From: Halorussus pelagicus
Lineage (GTDB): Archaea; Halobacteriota; Halobacteria; Halobacteriales; Haladaptataceae
Direction: 5' to 3'
DNA: 64,000 nucleotides
Assembly (NCBI RefSeq): GCF_004087835.1
Contig: NZ_CP035119.1
Coordinates: 1,178,001-1,242,000, forward strand
In this document: positions 44,549 to 53,489 of the stretch, piece after piece
How the letters are laid out: each line of letters begins with the position of its first letter
Numbering within the stretch: position 1 is the stretch's first letter
Program-made: the position numbers and the translations under genes
The notes under the pieces: generated by a model
Told to the model about the DNA's origin: nothing
What the model saw: only the letters and a program-made list of their open reading frames with translations
The model's database searches: none

Positions 44549-45676
44549 TTACTCGTCAGGGACGACGTGGAGACCCGCGCGACTCTTCAGCACCGGGACC
44601 ATCTCGGCGTCGGTGTCCATGTAGTCGGGTCGCGCGATGGTCTTCGTCCGGTAGGTCTCGGGGTCCAGCACTTGGACCGCGCGCTCGTCTTCGACGGCGA
44701 CGAGCGTCGTCTCCTCGGCGTCTTCGACCCGGCCCAGTCGCCGGGCGTCGGGCGCGTCGCCCTCCTCGAATCTGGCCTCGTAGTCCTCGCCGGTGGTGAG
44801 TCGCGTCCCCTTCAGGTTCCCGCGGACGCTCCTGACGACGACCGGACCATCGTCGTCGTCCTGCAAATCGATGATTTCGCCGGGCGAGTACGGCGGCAGG
44901 TGGACCGCGTACGTGACGCGATAGACTTCTTCGCCGTCCTCGTCCTCGGTCACGAGCGTCTCGGAGTCGGAGTAGTTACCACCGAACTCCTCTATCATCT
45001 TCGCTGCGATTTTCTTCCCGATGTTGGTGGTCGAGACCTTGATGTTCACGCCGTCGTCGGTCTCGCTGACCTCGGTGACGAAGGCGTTGCGGTCGCCGGT
45101 CTCCTCCATCTCCTCGACGATTTCGTTGGCGATTTCCTCGGCGCGTTCGACCTCCTCGCTGGTCGGGTCGCGCTCGCGCGCCCGGACCTGTACCGTGCTG
45201 GCGTAGTAGTCGCCCGCGATGCGACCGCACCGCGTGCAGGTCTGGCGCGAAATCTTGACCGGGACGACGACCTCCTCCTCGACGAACGTCTCGCGGACGA
45301 TGCCCGAGAACTGACAGTGCATCCGGATGGTGTTCTGGTCTACCTGCTCGGGGTCTACCTGCCACGACACGTCGTAGGCGTCGAGGTGGACGCCCAACGA
45401 CTCGCTGACCTCCTCGATGGCGATATCGGTGTAGTCGCGGGCGTCAATGTCCACCCAGCGGTTGCCGCGGTGGACCGCACCGCACCGCGCACAGACCAGC
45501 ACCTCGATGCGGTCGGGCGCTTCCACGAGGTCGAATCGGTCGAAGTAACACGAATCGCAGAGCTTCTGCTCCTTGCCACGCTTGCCGACGGCGTCGGGCA
45601 GGGGCGTCCGCTCGGCGGGGTCGTTTTCGATGGGGTCCCCGCAGTTCGGACAGAACTCGCGGGCATCGGTAGTCAT
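44549..45676 (-). CDS. nmd3: Archaeal NMD3-family protein
   Basis: 375 residues with four zinc-binding Cys pairs: CPNCGDP (9-15), CDSCYFDRF, CARCGAVHRG and CTRCGRIAGDYYAS. The C-terminal part is beta-rich (eIF5A-like and OB-like domains in eukaryotic NMD3). In eukaryotes NMD3 binds the 60S subunit during export; the archaeal protein presumably binds the large ribosomal subunit in biogenesis or quality control. In an operon with taw2. Confidence 0.92.
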   Translation of the reverse strand: MTTDAREFCPNCGDPIENDPAERTPLPDAVGKRGKEQKLCDSCYFDRFDLVEAPDRIEVLVCARCGAVHRGNRWVDIDARDYTDIAIEEVSESLGVHLDAYDVSWQVDPEQVDQNTIRMHCQFSGIVRETFVEEEVVVPVKISRQTCTRCGRIAGDYYASTVQVRARERDPTSEEVERAEEIANEIVEEMEETGDRNAFVTEVSETDDGVNIKVSTTNIGKKIAAKMIEEFGGNYSDSETLVTEDEDGEEVYRVTYAVHLPPYSPGEIIDLQDDDDGPVVVRSVRGNLKGTRLTTGEDYEARFEEGDAPDARRLGRVEDAEETTLVAVEDERAVQVLDPETYRTKTIARPDYMDTDAEMVPVLKSRAGLHVVPDE

Positions 45677-45988
45677 GGAAGTGGATAGGAGGTTGGCGGG
45701 TTTAAGTCTGAAGAAGGGAACTCCGTTCGGAGTACAGTGGAGATGTGACTCTTGGTGAAAGGTTCAGAAAGGTATGCGTTCTGACTCAGACTCCCCACTG
45801 CGAATGCAGTGAGTCGCCCCTGCCAGTTCTGACGACAGTACAATATACATGTGGACCATATAAAAGGATAATGGTCTAAAAATATAAATCGAGACTATTT
45901 TGGTGTCGGACACAGCAGAACTACCCACCGGGGTGGTAGCCCCTGCCAGTTCTGGTCCAGTGGCGAAGCCCCGGTCGGAGTCGAGAAT
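45677..45988. repeat. 312-base intergenic region with shuffled repeats and two TATA boxes
   Basis: TATGCGTTCTGAC occurs at 45773-45785 and again at 45988-46000 (the start of the next small gene). GCCCCTGCCAGTTCTG occurs at 45816-45831 and 45939-45954. The first copy begins an aborted frame (MRSDSDSPLRMQ, then stop) similar to the start of the real small protein (MRSDNDDTAVPERLP). TATA-like CCATATAAAAGG (45857-45868) and AAATATAAATC (45880-45890) follow, then a CCACC/GGTGG palindrome near 45925. It looks like a decayed partial duplication. Confidence 0.55.
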
Positions 45989-46111
45989 ATGCGTTCTGAC
46001 AACGACGACACGGCAGTACCTGAGCGACTTCCCAAGTGGGCCCGCACAGTGGCGTACGTCCTCATGGCGGCCTACTACGGAGGACGACTGGTCCTTCTGG
46101 GCGTCTACTAA
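45989..46111 (+). CDS. 40-residue membrane protein
   Basis: ATG 45989 to TAA 46109-46111, starting MRSDNDDTAVPERLPKWAR and continuing into one membrane helix (about 20-38, VAYVLMAAYYGGRLVLLG). A polar acidic start, a PKWAR membrane-boundary motif and a single helix indicate a genuine small membrane protein. A truncated homologous start lies 215 bases upstream. Function unknown. Confidence 0.55.
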   Translation: MRSDNDDTAVPERLPKWARTVAYVLMAAYYGGRLVLLGVY

Positions 46112-46177
46112 GGGAACCCACCCCGGTACTCCAGAGCTGGGTCCTTTCGTGTTTGATAGCTATCTCATTTATAGACC

Positions 46178-46399
46178 CTACCGCGTCACCACCAGAATCC
46201 CCACGCCCGAAATCAGCAGACTCGCGCCGACTCGGTGGGGATTGAACGCCTGCGTGCCGTGAACGGCGTCGTGACTCTCCAGCACGTAGTGGTCCACGAC
46301 GCCGTCGAAGACGGTGAACAGTCCGGCACCGACGAGCAGACCTCCGAGCGTTCCGCTCCCGAGGACCAGGCGGCGCTCGCGGCCGTTTCGAGGACTCAC
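46178..46399 (-). CDS. DUF2243-like small membrane protein
   Basis: 73 residues with two membrane helices (about 12-36 and 52-70). The motif GAGLFTVFDGVVDHYVLESHD resembles the DUF2243 signature (G-x-GLGGFFDGIVLHQ-x-L-x-WHH) and HGTQAFNPHRVG follows as in haloarchaeal members. Function unknown. Confidence 0.65.
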   Translation of the reverse strand: MSPRNGRERRLVLGSGTLGGLLVGAGLFTVFDGVVDHYVLESHDAVHGTQAFNPHRVGASLLISGVGILVVTR

Positions 46400-46612
46400 A
46401 CGCCGAGTTCGGTCGGACCCGTCAAAATGTCCGTGGCCGGGGTCAGTGGGGACGACGGTCGCTGTGGCTTAGGCCAAGAACTGTCGAAGTACGGAGAGTG
46501 AGTCAGCGGTCGTTCGAGGACGCCACAAGACGCACGAATCCGACGAGCAAGGCATCGTCGCCGGGAGAGCGGGCGACGAACGTTTAAACGGTGTGAGACC
46601 CTACGGGCGGAT

Positions 46613-47473
46613 ATGAAGTGGAAAGCAGATTGGGGACTTCGGGGGCGGATGGCCCTGACGATGTTCCTCCTGTTCGCGCTGTACGTCGCCTTCATCGGCA
46701 TCCTGAGTACGCAGTTCATGGACATCTTCCTCGCGGTCGCGCTACTGGGTAGTTTCTCCATCGCCCAGTTCTTCTTCAGCGACAAACTGGCGCTATGGAG
46801 TATGGGTGCAAAGGAGGTCACCGAAGACGAGTATCCGGAACTCCACCGGACGCTCGGCCGCCTCTCCCAGCAGGCCGACCTGCCGAAACCGAAGGTCGCC
46901 GTCGTCGATAGCCGCGTGCCCAACGCCTTCGCCACCGGGCGCTCGCAGAAGAACGCCGCCGTGGCGGTCACGACCGGCCTGATGAACACGCTCGACAGCG
47001 ACGAGTTAGAGGGCGTGTTGGCCCACGAACTCGCCCACGTCAAGAACCGCGACATGATGGTGATGACCGTCGCGTCGTTCCTCTCGACCATCGCGTTCCT
47101 CGTGGTCCGGTGGGGTTGGTGGTTCGGCGGCGACGACGAAGGCCAACCGCAGGTTTGGGTCGCCATCGCGGCGTCGCTGGTCGTCTGGATACTCAGCTTT
47201 ATCCTCATCCGGGCGCTCTCGCGCTACCGCGAGTTCGCGGCCGACCGCGGGGGCGCGACCATCACGGGCAAGCCCTCGGCGCTGGCCTCCGCGCTGATGA
47301 CAATCGACGGCAAGATGAGCAAGGTGCCCAAGCAGGACATCCGCGAGCAGTCCGAGATGAACGCGTTCTTCATCATCCCGTTCAAGAGCGACTTCATCGG
47401 CAAGGTGTTCAGCACGCACCCCAGTACCGAGAAGCGCGTCGAGCGACTGCGGGACCTCGAACGCCAGATGTAG
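46613..47473 (+). CDS. htpX: HtpX-like membrane zinc metalloprotease (M48)
   Basis: 286 residues. Two N-terminal helices (about 10-60), the zinc motif HELAH (138-142) in LAHELAHVKNRDMM, two more helices (about 150-205) and the third-ligand region SRYREFAADRGGA, with FSTHPSTEKRVERL near the end. Cleaves misfolded membrane proteins. A near-palindromic GTTTAAAC lies about 30 bases upstream. Followed by pspAB as in many haloarchaea. Confidence 0.93.
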   Translation: MKWKADWGLRGRMALTMFLLFALYVAFIGILSTQFMDIFLAVALLGSFSIAQFFFSDKLALWSMGAKEVTEDEYPELHRTLGRLSQQADLPKPKVAVVDSRVPNAFATGRSQKNAAVAVTTGLMNTLDSDELEGVLAHELAHVKNRDMMVMTVASFLSTIAFLVVRWGWWFGGDDEGQPQVWVAIAASLVVWILSFILIRALSRYREFAADRGGATITGKPSALASALMTIDGKMSKVPKQDIREQSEMNAFFIIPFKSDFIGKVFSTHPSTEKRVERLRDLERQM

Positions 47474-47542
47474 GCGGCGGACTGTAACGGGACCGCGAAC
47501 TGTAGAACGACCCTTTTTATCCGCGAACCCGAAGAGAGTGAC

Positions 47543-48166
47543 ATGGGACTGTTCGACGGACTGCGAGAAGTGCTGGGTATCCGGGCCGAGACCGACGCGA
47601 CTCGGAAGGCCGACCCCGAGGACCTGTTCGGGATGAGTACGGCCTACGTCACCATGGAGGCTGAGTTAGGCTACGAGGCAGTCGGCGAGGCGGCGCTCTG
47701 TTTCTCAGAGGTCGATAGCGCCGACTTCTCGGACGCCGTTGAGGAGGTCCACGAGATTCTGGAAGTCGGTGCCGAAGAGACCGGCACCGAGACCGAGGCC
47801 CGCACCGACGACTACGGCTACTCGTGGGTGATTCTGCGGGACGACGACTTCGAGGACCTCGTGACTAGCCTCAACTTCGCCGCCGACACGCTGATGGAGC
47901 GCGGATACGGGTCCAGACTCCTCGCGGCGCTGTTCGCCTTCGAAGACACCTCCGGCCGACAGAAGGGCGGCCAGTACGCTTACTGGGTGTATTCGTTCCG
48001 CCGGGGCGCGTACTACCCCCTCGCGCCGAAGGGGACCGACGACCGCGACTCCAGCGCGGAGTTCAAACTGGAGAGCAACCTCGACGGCGAACTCGACATC
48101 GAGGGAAACAAAGAATACTGGTACGCGCTTCTGCCGAGTACGTCCGGCAGGCATCCGTGGGAGTAG
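47543..48166 (+). CDS. pspAB: PspA-associated protein PspAB
   Basis: 207 residues, acidic soluble protein. The N-terminal LFDGLREVLGIRAETDATRKADPEDLFGMSTAYVTME and the C-terminal KEYWYALLPSTSGRHPWE, cut here to their key parts, are typical of the PspAB family that travels with htpX in haloarchaea and actinobacteria and is linked to the phage-shock membrane stress response. The mechanism is unknown. 69 bases after htpX, possible operon. Confidence 0.82.
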   Translation: MGLFDGLREVLGIRAETDATRKADPEDLFGMSTAYVTMEAELGYEAVGEAALCFSEVDSADFSDAVEEVHEILEVGAEETGTETEARTDDYGYSWVILRDDDFEDLVTSLNFAADTLMERGYGSRLLAALFAFEDTSGRQKGGQYAYWVYSFRRGAYYPLAPKGTDDRDSSAEFKLESNLDGELDIEGNKEYWYALLPSTSGRHPWE

Positions 48167-48272
48167 CGCGGGACGAACCGGTTCGACGCTTCTCGTTTTA
48201 AACCTCGTGGGACGAACGTCACGACCTCGACTCCCTCCGCCATTTTCACTTTCACTTTGGTGTTAGCGGGGG

Positions 48273-48278
48273 TTTATA
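48273..48278 (+). promoter_or_regulatory. TATA-like box for radA
   Basis: TTTATA 28-33 bases before the radA ATG, with a purine-rich BRE-like stretch (GCGGGGG) immediately before it. Confidence 0.5.
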
Positions 48279-48305
48279 TGAAGAGGCGCACAAGGCACAG
48301 ATACG

Positions 48306-49340
48306 ATGGCAGCAGACGTAGACCTCGAAGAACTGCCGGGCGTCGGTCCGGCGACCGCAGAAAAGCTCCGAGACGCAGGCTACGACTCCTACGAGGGCCT
48401 CGCAGTCGCGGCCCCGAGCGAACTCTCAAACACCGCCGACGTGGGTGACTCCACCGCCGCCGACATCGTGCAGGCGGCCCGCGACGCCGCCGACGTGGGC
48501 GGATTCGAGACCGGCGCGACAGTGCTGGAGCGCCGTGAGAAGATCGGGAAGTTGAAGTGGAAAATCGACGAGGTGGACGAACTCCTCGGCGGCGGCGTCG
48601 AGACCCAGTCGATTACGGAAGTGTACGGCGAGTTCGGTGCCGGGAAGTCACAGGTCACCCACCAACTCTCGGTCAACGTCCAACTGCCGCGCGAACACGG
48701 CGGTCTCGGCGGGAGCGCCATGTTCGTGGACAGCGAAGACACCTTCCGGCCCGAGCGAATCGACGACATGGTTCGGGGACTCCCCGACGAGGCGCTTCAG
48801 GCCGCGATGGACGAGCGCGAAATCGAGGGCACGCCCGACGACGACGAGGCGATGGACGACCTCGTCGAGGACTTCCTCGACAAGATTCACGTCGCCAAGG
48901 CGTTCAACTCCAACCACCAGATGTTGCTGGCGGAGAAGGCCCAAGAGTTGGCCAACGAGACCCAAGACGACGAGTACCCGGTCAGACTCCTCTGCGTGGA
49001 CTCGCTCACGGCCCACTTCCGGGCGGAGTACGTCGGCCGCGGCGAACTCGCCGAGCGCCAGCAGAAACTCAACAAGCACCTCCACGACCTCGACAAGGTG
49101 GGCAACCTCCACAACACCGCCGTCGTCGTGACGAATCAGGTCGCCTCGAACCCCGATTCGTTCTTCGGCGACCCGACCCAGCCTATCGGTGGCAACATCC
49201 TCGGCCACAAATCGACGTTCCGGATGTATCTCCGTAAGTCGAAGGGCGACAAGCGTATCGTCCGCCTCGTGGACGCGCCGAATCTCGCCGACGGCGAGGC
49301 GGTCATGCGCGTCGAAGACGCCGGACTGAAGCCCGAGTAA
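48306..49340 (+). CDS. radA: DNA repair and recombination protein RadA
   Basis: Archaeal RecA/Rad51 homologue that forms filaments on ssDNA and drives strand exchange. 344 residues. An N-terminal HhH domain ([24 protein letters not shown]), the Walker [10 protein letters not shown] (108-116), Walker B region [17 protein letters not shown], and the conserved [20 protein letters not shown] near the end. Full length, no intein. Confidence 0.97.
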   Translation: MAADVDLEELPGVGPATAEKLRDAGYDSYEGLAVAAPSELSNTADVGDSTAADIVQAARDAADVGGFETGATVLERREKIGKLKWKIDEVDELLGGGVETQSITEVYGEFGAGKSQVTHQLSVNVQLPREHGGLGGSAMFVDSEDTFRPERIDDMVRGLPDEALQAAMDEREIEGTPDDDEAMDDLVEDFLDKIHVAKAFNSNHQMLLAEKAQELANETQDDEYPVRLLCVDSLTAHFRAEYVGRGELAERQQKLNKHLHDLDKVGNLHNTAVVVTNQVASNPDSFFGDPTQPIGGNILGHKSTFRMYLRKSKGDKRIVRLVDAPNLADGEAVMRVEDAGLKPE

Positions 49341-49438
49341 GCGACGTTCTAGTTTCCTTCCTCTCGCGGTTCAACGTTTCTCCGGACGCTCGAATCGGCC
49401 GCTTGGCCTTTAGGCCGCGATAGCGTCCGTGCGGATAC

Positions 49439-50428
49439 ATGAAGGCGCGGACCGTGTTCGCCGCCACTCTGGTCGGCGTTCTCGCGTGGCTATCGGTTCT
49501 CGTCGTCAGACCGTTTCTCACCTACGTCCTCGGAGCGATGCTACTGGCGTTCGTCCTCAGGCCCGCCCAGCGCCGACTCGCGCCGGAAATCGGCCCGCGA
49601 CTCTCGGCGCTCGCGCTCGTCACGCTGACCGTCGTGCTGTTCGTCGGCCCGGTCGGCCTGTTCCTGCGGGTCGCGCTCGCGGATGTGGGTAATCTGCCGA
49701 CCAGCGTGAGCGACCTGCCGACGTATCGGTCCATCGAGGGAGTGGTCGAGAACGTCGTCGGCATCCGAATCGGCGCACGGTTCGACCAACTGCTCGGGAG
49801 TTTCACCTCCGCGGTCGCCGAGCGGAGTTCCGGACTGGCGAGCGCCGGGATTCACTTCACGCTCGGTATTCTGCTGTTGCTGTTTCTGTTCTACTACCTG
49901 CTCAGAGACGGCGGCACGCTGGTCCGATGGGCCAAGAATGTCACCCCACTTCCGCGAGATGTGCAAGACAACCTCTACGCCGAGGCCGAGGAAGCGACGT
50001 GGGCAGTGCTGAAGGGTCACGTCCTCGTCGCGTCCATTCAGGGGTTCGTGTCGGGTCTCGGACTCATCGCGCTCGGGATTCCGAACGCGGAGTTCTGGAC
50101 GGTCGTGATGATGTTTCTGGCGATGATTCCCATCGTCGGCGTCGCGCCGGTCCTCGGCGGCGCGACCATCTATCTCGTCGCGGACGGGCGACTGCTCGGG
50201 GCGACACTGCTGGTCGTCTACGGCATGACCGTCGTCGCGGTGACCGACGACTACCTCCGGGCGCTAGTCATCGACAAGGAGTCGTCGCTCCACTCGGGAG
50301 TCGTCCTGCTGGGGGTGTTCGGCGCGGCGTACTTCCTCGGCGCTATCGGCATCTTCGTCGGTCCCATCATCCTCGCGCTGTTCAAAGAGACCATCGAGGT
50401 GTTCAGCGAGTATTACGACCTCGAATAG
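49439..50428 (+). CDS. AI-2E family transporter (UPF0118/PerM)
   Basis: 329 residues, about eight membrane helices in the 3+3+2 arrangement of the family. Seen: LAWLSVLVVRPFLTYVLGAMLLAF at the start, LLLFLFYYLLRDGGTLVRW in the middle, and FLAMIPIVGVAPVLGGATIYLVADG followed by the family-specific C-terminal GPIILALFKETIEVF. Some members export autoinducer-2 or act as Na+/H+ antiporters; the substrate here is unknown. Confidence 0.9.
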   Translation: MKARTVFAATLVGVLAWLSVLVVRPFLTYVLGAMLLAFVLRPAQRRLAPEIGPRLSALALVTLTVVLFVGPVGLFLRVALADVGNLPTSVSDLPTYRSIEGVVENVVGIRIGARFDQLLGSFTSAVAERSSGLASAGIHFTLGILLLLFLFYYLLRDGGTLVRWAKNVTPLPRDVQDNLYAEAEEATWAVLKGHVLVASIQGFVSGLGLIALGIPNAEFWTVVMMFLAMIPIVGVAPVLGGATIYLVADGRLLGATLLVVYGMTVVAVTDDYLRALVIDKESSLHSGVVLLGVFGAAYFLGAIGIFVGPIILALFKETIEVFSEYYDLE

Positions 50429-50475
50429 CGCACCGACTCTTGCGAACGACTCGGCGCGCGCTGGCGCGGCCTCGC

Positions 50476-50555
50476 GGTGTGAGGCCTGCTGTCGCGGTGC
50501 GATGTGGGCGGTGCGGTCGCAGTGCGGTATCATTTGCTCACGCCTGAAGCTAGCG
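50476..50555 (+). repeat. Dispersed GTGCGGT-rich intergenic element, copy 2
   Basis: Same ordered blocks as copy 1 at 18 kb (TGAGGC, GCGGTGC, CGGTGCGG, GCAGT, GCGGT, then AGCTAGCG after about 25 bases), with small insertions. It lies between the convergent AI-2E transporter and sufU genes. Confidence 0.6.
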
Positions 50556-50632
50556 TCCTCGTAGCATCCTCGAAACACCCTCGACGTTTTCGGGAAAATG
50601 TAACTAGCGAGACCCGAAACCGACCCGCTCGC

Positions 50633-51061
50633 TTATTCCTCGTCGTCTTCGGTCGTCGTCTTCTCCAACTGCTTTTCGCCCTCGTAGATGTCCGCGCCGT
50701 CCTGTACCACCTTCTCGGCGAGGACCGCACACTTGACACGCATCGGGGAGATGTCCACCCCGAGCATGTCGATTACGTCGTCGCGGTCGAGGTCCTGCAT
50801 CTCCTCGACGGTCATGCCCTGCAACTCGCCGGACAGCATGCTCGCGCTGGCCTGACTGATGGCACAGCCGTCGCCGCGGAACGCGACGCCCTCGATGACC
50901 TCGTCGTCCTCGTCGAGTTGCACGTCTATCGTTATCTCGTCGCCGCACATCGGGTTCTCGCCAGCGTGGGAGAAGGTCTTCTCCTCCAGTTCCCCGTAGT
51001 TTCGGGGACTCTTGTAGTGGTCAAGAATCTGCTGGCGATACATATCCGAGCCCATGCCCAT
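50633..51061 (-). CDS. sufU: Fe-S cluster assembly scaffold SufU/IscU-like
   Basis: 142 residues from ATG 51061 (MGMGSDMYRQQILDHYKSP); an ATG at 51073 would add four residues. The three conserved cysteines are in NPMCGDEITIDV, DGCAISQASASM and MRVKCAVL, and the aspartate next to the first matches the SufU type, which binds zinc and accepts sulfur from SufS. Its normal partner sufS is 3.5 kb away on the same strand. Confidence 0.92.
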   Translation of the reverse strand: MGMGSDMYRQQILDHYKSPRNYGELEEKTFSHAGENPMCGDEITIDVQLDEDDEVIEGVAFRGDGCAISQASASMLSGELQGMTVEEMQDLDRDDVIDMLGVDISPMRVKCAVLAEKVVQDGADIYEGEKQLEKTTTEDDEE

Positions 51062-51115
51062 TGTTACTGCCATCTAGGCCGGTCCGGACCAAAAGGGTTC
51101 CGCAGACCGGTTGCG

Positions 51116-51562
51116 CTACACCACGTAGCCGATGAGCGCGGCGTCCACGACGAGCAGCATGGCGACCAGCGAGTTCATCCGGAACGACATCTTCAGTCGC
51201 GTCGGGAGTTCCCGGACGCCGTCCTCGCGGGCGCTCTTGGTCTCGTACCACGACCAGACGCTCGTCAGCGCGAAGATACCGTAGAGGGTCATCATCACTA
51301 TCAGGGCGGTCCCGCGCGTCCCCTCGGGGAGTTCGTTGTTGTAGAGGAGCCAGAGCGCGCCGCCGCCCGACGCGCCCATCACGACGATACCGCCGAGTGC
51401 GAACCACTTCAGCGAGTCCAGCACGTCGAGCGCGAACTCCGGCGCGTTGTTGCGCCGGGCCGCGGGCAAGACCAACATTCCCGTCACGAGATAGCCGCCG
51501 GTCCAGAGGACCGCCATCAGTACGTGAATCGCCATCACGGCCGCAATCGTCCAATCTACCAT
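51116..51562 (-). CDS. CopD-like four-helix membrane protein
   Basis: 148 residues with four membrane helices (about 4-28, 48-69, 83-103, 128-147). HVLMAVLWTGGYLVTGMLVLP and the second-helix region resemble the CopD/copper-resistance and related haloarchaeal membrane families. ATG 51562 with a TTTTTTGG-like element about 30 bases upstream. Copper transport is only inferred. Confidence 0.7.
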   Translation of the reverse strand: MVDWTIAAVMAIHVLMAVLWTGGYLVTGMLVLPAARRNNAPEFALDVLDSLKWFALGGIVVMGASGGGALWLLYNNELPEGTRGTALIVMMTLYGIFALTSVWSWYETKSAREDGVRELPTRLKMSFRMNSLVAMLLVVDAALIGYVV

Positions 51563-51605
51563 GTCGGGAGGATGTGACGGAACCGCCAAAAAGCGGCCGG
51601 TTCTG

Positions 51606-51638
51606 GAGAGAGGTGAGATAATTAGATCTCCCTCTTTC
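51606..51638. repeat. Imperfect inverted repeat at an island edge
   Basis: GAGAGAGGTGAGAT pairs with ATCTCCCTCTTTC with one mismatch and one bulge across a six-base loop. It sits between the CopD-like gene and the AT-richer lipoprotein gene. Role unknown. Confidence 0.35.
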
Positions 51639-51710
51639 GCCAGAGTTAGCAAAAATACTCCACTCTACGGATAAAAAAAGCATATGTTGGGAAGAAGAGA
51701 TAGTAGATAC

Positions 51711-52163
51711 ATGCTCTCTCGACGAGCGGTGCTTCGAACATTGTTCGCTGGTAGTGCCGCTAGCCTTGCAGGTTGTCAAAGAAATCCCGAGTCCTCGCTT
51801 GAGACTCGAACCCAACGGCCGCCCCAAAAGATTCGTGCGAGTATCCCGAAATCGATAGACCAGACGTTCGACGCGACGGTCGAAGAATGGTCCGACTCCG
51901 GAATCAAAATCGGCGTGACGACGACGCTAACCGGAGCTACTGAGGATATCGAACCGAGCGAGATGGTCGTTAGATTCAACGAAGATAACGAATTACAGGG
52001 CGAAGCCGTCGTCTCGAATCCTAGCTTCGGCGACCCGATTTCCGTCACACTAGAGGGTGAAATCGGCCAGAGCGAGAACGATGTCAGTCTGAGTAGCCAC
52101 ACAGAGTTCAAGCCTTCCGGTTCGCTGTCTATCCATTACACTAAGCTCCTTCCGAAAAAATAG
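51711..52163 (+). CDS. Tat lipoprotein of unknown function
   Basis: 150 residues from ATG 51711 (MLSRRAVLRTLFAGSAASLAGC): a twin-arginine signal and a lipobox (LAGC, 19-22). The mature part is beta-rich (FDATVEEWSDSGIKIGVTTTL, PISVTLEGEI) and hydrophilic. ATG 51684 would add nine residues but puts the TATA-like ATAAAAAAAGC (51671-51681) only a few bases from the start. Convergent with a Tat-exported protein gene. Confidence 0.75.
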   Translation: MLSRRAVLRTLFAGSAASLAGCQRNPESSLETRTQRPPQKIRASIPKSIDQTFDATVEEWSDSGIKIGVTTTLTGATEDIEPSEMVVRFNEDNELQGEAVVSNPSFGDPISVTLEGEIGQSENDVSLSSHTEFKPSGSLSIHYTKLLPKK

Positions 52164-52188
52164 TTTGCCGGTCAAACTGCGCTATCTC

Positions 52189-53361
52189 TCAGTACTCGGC
52201 CGACCAAATGATAGACGCGTTCACTTCTTTCGTGCTTCCATCCCAATCGTCCCAGAACTTCGTGGTGAAGTCCGTCCCACCAGCAGGTGCATAGCTGTCC
52301 CGGATGTTGTCGACTTGGTCGTCAAGCCAACAGACGCTGCCGGGGTTAACGAGGAAGTTAGTGTGGTTGTCCTCGTTATATTTAAATCGCCAGAAGGCGT
52401 CGTTATTGTGTCCTGCTGCGTCTACCAGAACGTTCGTGTCCATCTTCGGCTGTCGGTACGTCCACGAGACGGCACCACCGGCCGTACCGCCGCTCGAACT
52501 GGCACTCGCTCCGATTTCAACGGTAGTACCAGTGATTCGACCATAGTCGGACGTACTTGGCACGTAGTTGGATACTTCTGGCTCTTTGACTTCGATGGTG
52601 GACGACGACCAAGCCTGATTCACTTCGGCGTCCTTGATAGTTCGGTCACCCCAACAGCTGCTACAAGCGTTGTTGTTCGCCTGATACGTTCCGACCATCG
52701 CCCAAGCGTCCTTGCTGTCATACGCTTCATAATCCTCGGAAAGATGGAATAATTCGCCTTGAATGGTGACCTCGCCCCAATCCGACGCCTCACCGGAACC
52801 GGTGACGACGCCGTGAGAGTTCCACCCTTCGCCGGACGTTACGTCTTGGTCAGCTGCCGTACTAACGTCGCCAGACGCATCCGGACTTATACTGTAGGTT
52901 CCTGCCGAACCCGAAGACTCGAACTGCTTGGCCTGCTGTTTCGCCCGTTTGTGGCCGGGGACGGCGCTAGTAGTGGTCGTGATGCTATCGGTTGAGGCAT
53001 CGCCGCTCGGTTCCCCAATAGGATAGCCATAACTGACGTGCGCCATCGGGAGGCCGTCGGAGCCGATATAATAGACGTATCCAGAGACGTACTGGTCGCT
53101 ATCGTCGAAGTCAGGAGAAGGGAAGCCCTTAGGCGACTTCTCACCGGTCGCCTGTCGGTACTCGTTCTTGTATCGCTTTACTGCGGAAGTGATATCTCCG
53201 CGAGTGAGCGGGTTGTCTTCGTCGCCAAGAACAACTACTGGGCTCGGAGTCGAATTCGATCCGTTCGCCGAAACGGCCCCGCTGAACGCGGTGAGACCGG
53301 CTGCACTACCTGCAATCGTCTTAAGCGTGTTACGCCTCGTGAAAGTTCCTTCATCTACCAT
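52189..53361 (-). CDS. Large Tat-exported protein of unknown function
   Basis: 390 residues. FTRRNTLKTIAGSAAGLTAFSGAVSA at 7-32 is a twin-arginine signal with cleavage likely after VSA. The mature part is serine/threonine/glycine/aspartate-rich and contains a C-x2-C (NNACSSCWGD) and a distal cysteine (SVCWLDDQ). Beta-strand patterns such as VEIGASASSSGGTAGGAVSW suggest an extracellular beta fold. Lower GC than core genes; an AT-rich promoter region follows upstream. No family recognised. Confidence 0.75.
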   Translation of the reverse strand: MVDEGTFTRRNTLKTIAGSAAGLTAFSGAVSANGSNSTPSPVVVLGDEDNPLTRGDITSAVKRYKNEYRQATGEKSPKGFPSPDFDDSDQYVSGYVYYIGSDGLPMAHVSYGYPIGEPSGDASTDSITTTTSAVPGHKRAKQQAKQFESSGSAGTYSISPDASGDVSTAADQDVTSGEGWNSHGVVTGSGEASDWGEVTIQGELFHLSEDYEAYDSKDAWAMVGTYQANNNACSSCWGDRTIKDAEVNQAWSSSTIEVKEPEVSNYVPSTSDYGRITGTTVEIGASASSSGGTAGGAVSWTYRQPKMDTNVLVDAAGHNNDAFWRFKYNEDNHTNFLVNPGSVCWLDDQVDNIRDSYAPAGGTDFTTKFWDDWDGSTKEVNASIIWSAEY

Positions 53362-53489
53362 TGCAATATAACAAAAGCAGAGATGATAAATTAATCTTTT
53401 ATCTAATTAATATAATATTATCTATCCTTATGTTGGTTTTTATACCAAATAATTTAAACCTAAATCACCAGGTCAACTGCAGAGCGTCC

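Noticed and set aside
45900-46262. 120-codon plus-strand frame in the repeat region
   Set aside because: Overlaps the better small membrane protein in another frame and runs antisense into the DUF2243-like gene; no domain features.
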